Source: an uncultured Collinsella sp. (GTDB taxonomy: Bacteria > Actinomycetota > Coriobacteriia > Coriobacteriales > Coriobacteriaceae). Taken from it: a DNA stretch of 14,961 nucleotides. Location: contig CAJLRE010000047.1 in the NCBI GenBank assembly GCA_905208975.1, forward strand, positions 1 to 14,961, given 5' to 3'. A program made the translations under genes and the position numbers. This document shows positions 14,792-14,961 of the stretch, one piece after another (position 1 is the stretch's first letter; each line of letters begins with the position of its first letter). Below the pieces are notes generated by a model that saw only the letters and a program-made list of their open reading frames with translations, was not told where the DNA came from and ran no database searches.

Positions 14792-14961
14792 ATGCACAAC
14801 AAGCGCGTGCTCGTCGCCATGAGCGGCGGCGTCGATTCCAGCGTGACCGCGTATCTGCTCAAAAGCCAGGGCTACGAATGTGTCGGCGCCACCATGCGCC
14901 TCACCTGCCCCGCACCCGACCCCGCCACGGGCATGAGTAAGGTCGACCGCGACATCGCCGA
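14792..14961 (+). CDS. mnmA: tRNA-specific 2-thiouridylase, N-terminal part (runs off the right edge)
   Basis: The first 56 codons are present. RVLVAMSGGVDSSVTAYLL (5-23) is the ATP-pyrophosphatase PP-loop, and QGYECVGATMRL (26-37) continues in the MnmA pattern. MnmA adds sulfur to C2 of the wobble uridine (U34) of Lys, Glu and Gln tRNAs, using sulfur relayed from a cysteine desulfurase. The catalytic cysteines and the C-terminal domain lie outside the window. The start ATG follows AAGGAG (14777-14782) with 9 nt spacing. Its place downstream of an Rrf2 regulator and cysK fits a sulfur-handling locus, though a terminator separates it from cysK. Confidence 0.92.
   Translation, partial: MHNKRVLVAMSGGVDSSVTAYLLKSQGYECVGATMRLTCPAPDPATGMSKVDRDIA

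Overview
This is a GC-rich, gene-dense bacterial chromosome segment. The proteins look like those of Coriobacteriia (Actinobacteriota) and most resemble Collinsella or a close relative; that assignment rests on my recognition of the proteins and on intergenic palindromes of a style I associate with that group, not on a search. Nothing in the window looks like a phage, plasmid, transposase, CRISPR array, tRNA or rRNA. The contents are mainly housekeeping genes; the unusual material is in the non-coding gaps and in lineage-specific changes inside the repair and replication proteins.

Left part (1-11,638, all on the minus strand): reading in the direction of transcription, addB (nuclease/scaffold subunit) and addA (helicase-nuclease subunit) form a tight two-gene operon for double-strand-break end resection. 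A 173-bp gap holding a large inverted repeat and a likely promoter follows, then dnaE (replicative DNA polymerase III alpha subunit). After only 28 bp comes the 5' part of a SWIM zinc-finger SNF2-family helicase gene, which runs off the left edge. The segment is therefore a replication and repair block.

Middle (11,639-12,989): an addB leader with an inverted repeat, a perfect 35-bp palindrome, an intrinsic terminator, a small TrpR-like regulator of the YerC/YecD family (minus), a 324-bp divergent gap, and a four-helix membrane protein of the 'phage holin' superfamily IV (plus). A bidirectional terminator and another short palindrome follow.

Right part (12,990-14,961): an Rrf2-family regulator with a four-cysteine cluster (minus) is divergent from cysK (O-acetylserine sulfhydrylase, plus), with mnmA (tRNA 2-thiouridylase, 5' part) downstream. 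This looks like a sulfur-assimilation and thiolation neighbourhood. The AT-rich rrf2-cysK gap contains dyads that overlap a predicted promoter on each side, as expected for an Rrf2/CymR-type regulator controlling itself and cysK.

The points most worth a second look are three related-looking intergenic palindromes (4,781-4,843, 11,724-11,806, 12,952-12,982); an AddB that lacks both the usual Walker A motif and part of the iron-sulfur cysteine set; a DnaE with an extra ~58 residues in its PHP domain and an altered, normally near-invariant fingers motif; and the rrf2/cysK operators. I do not see a clearly new multi-gene system.
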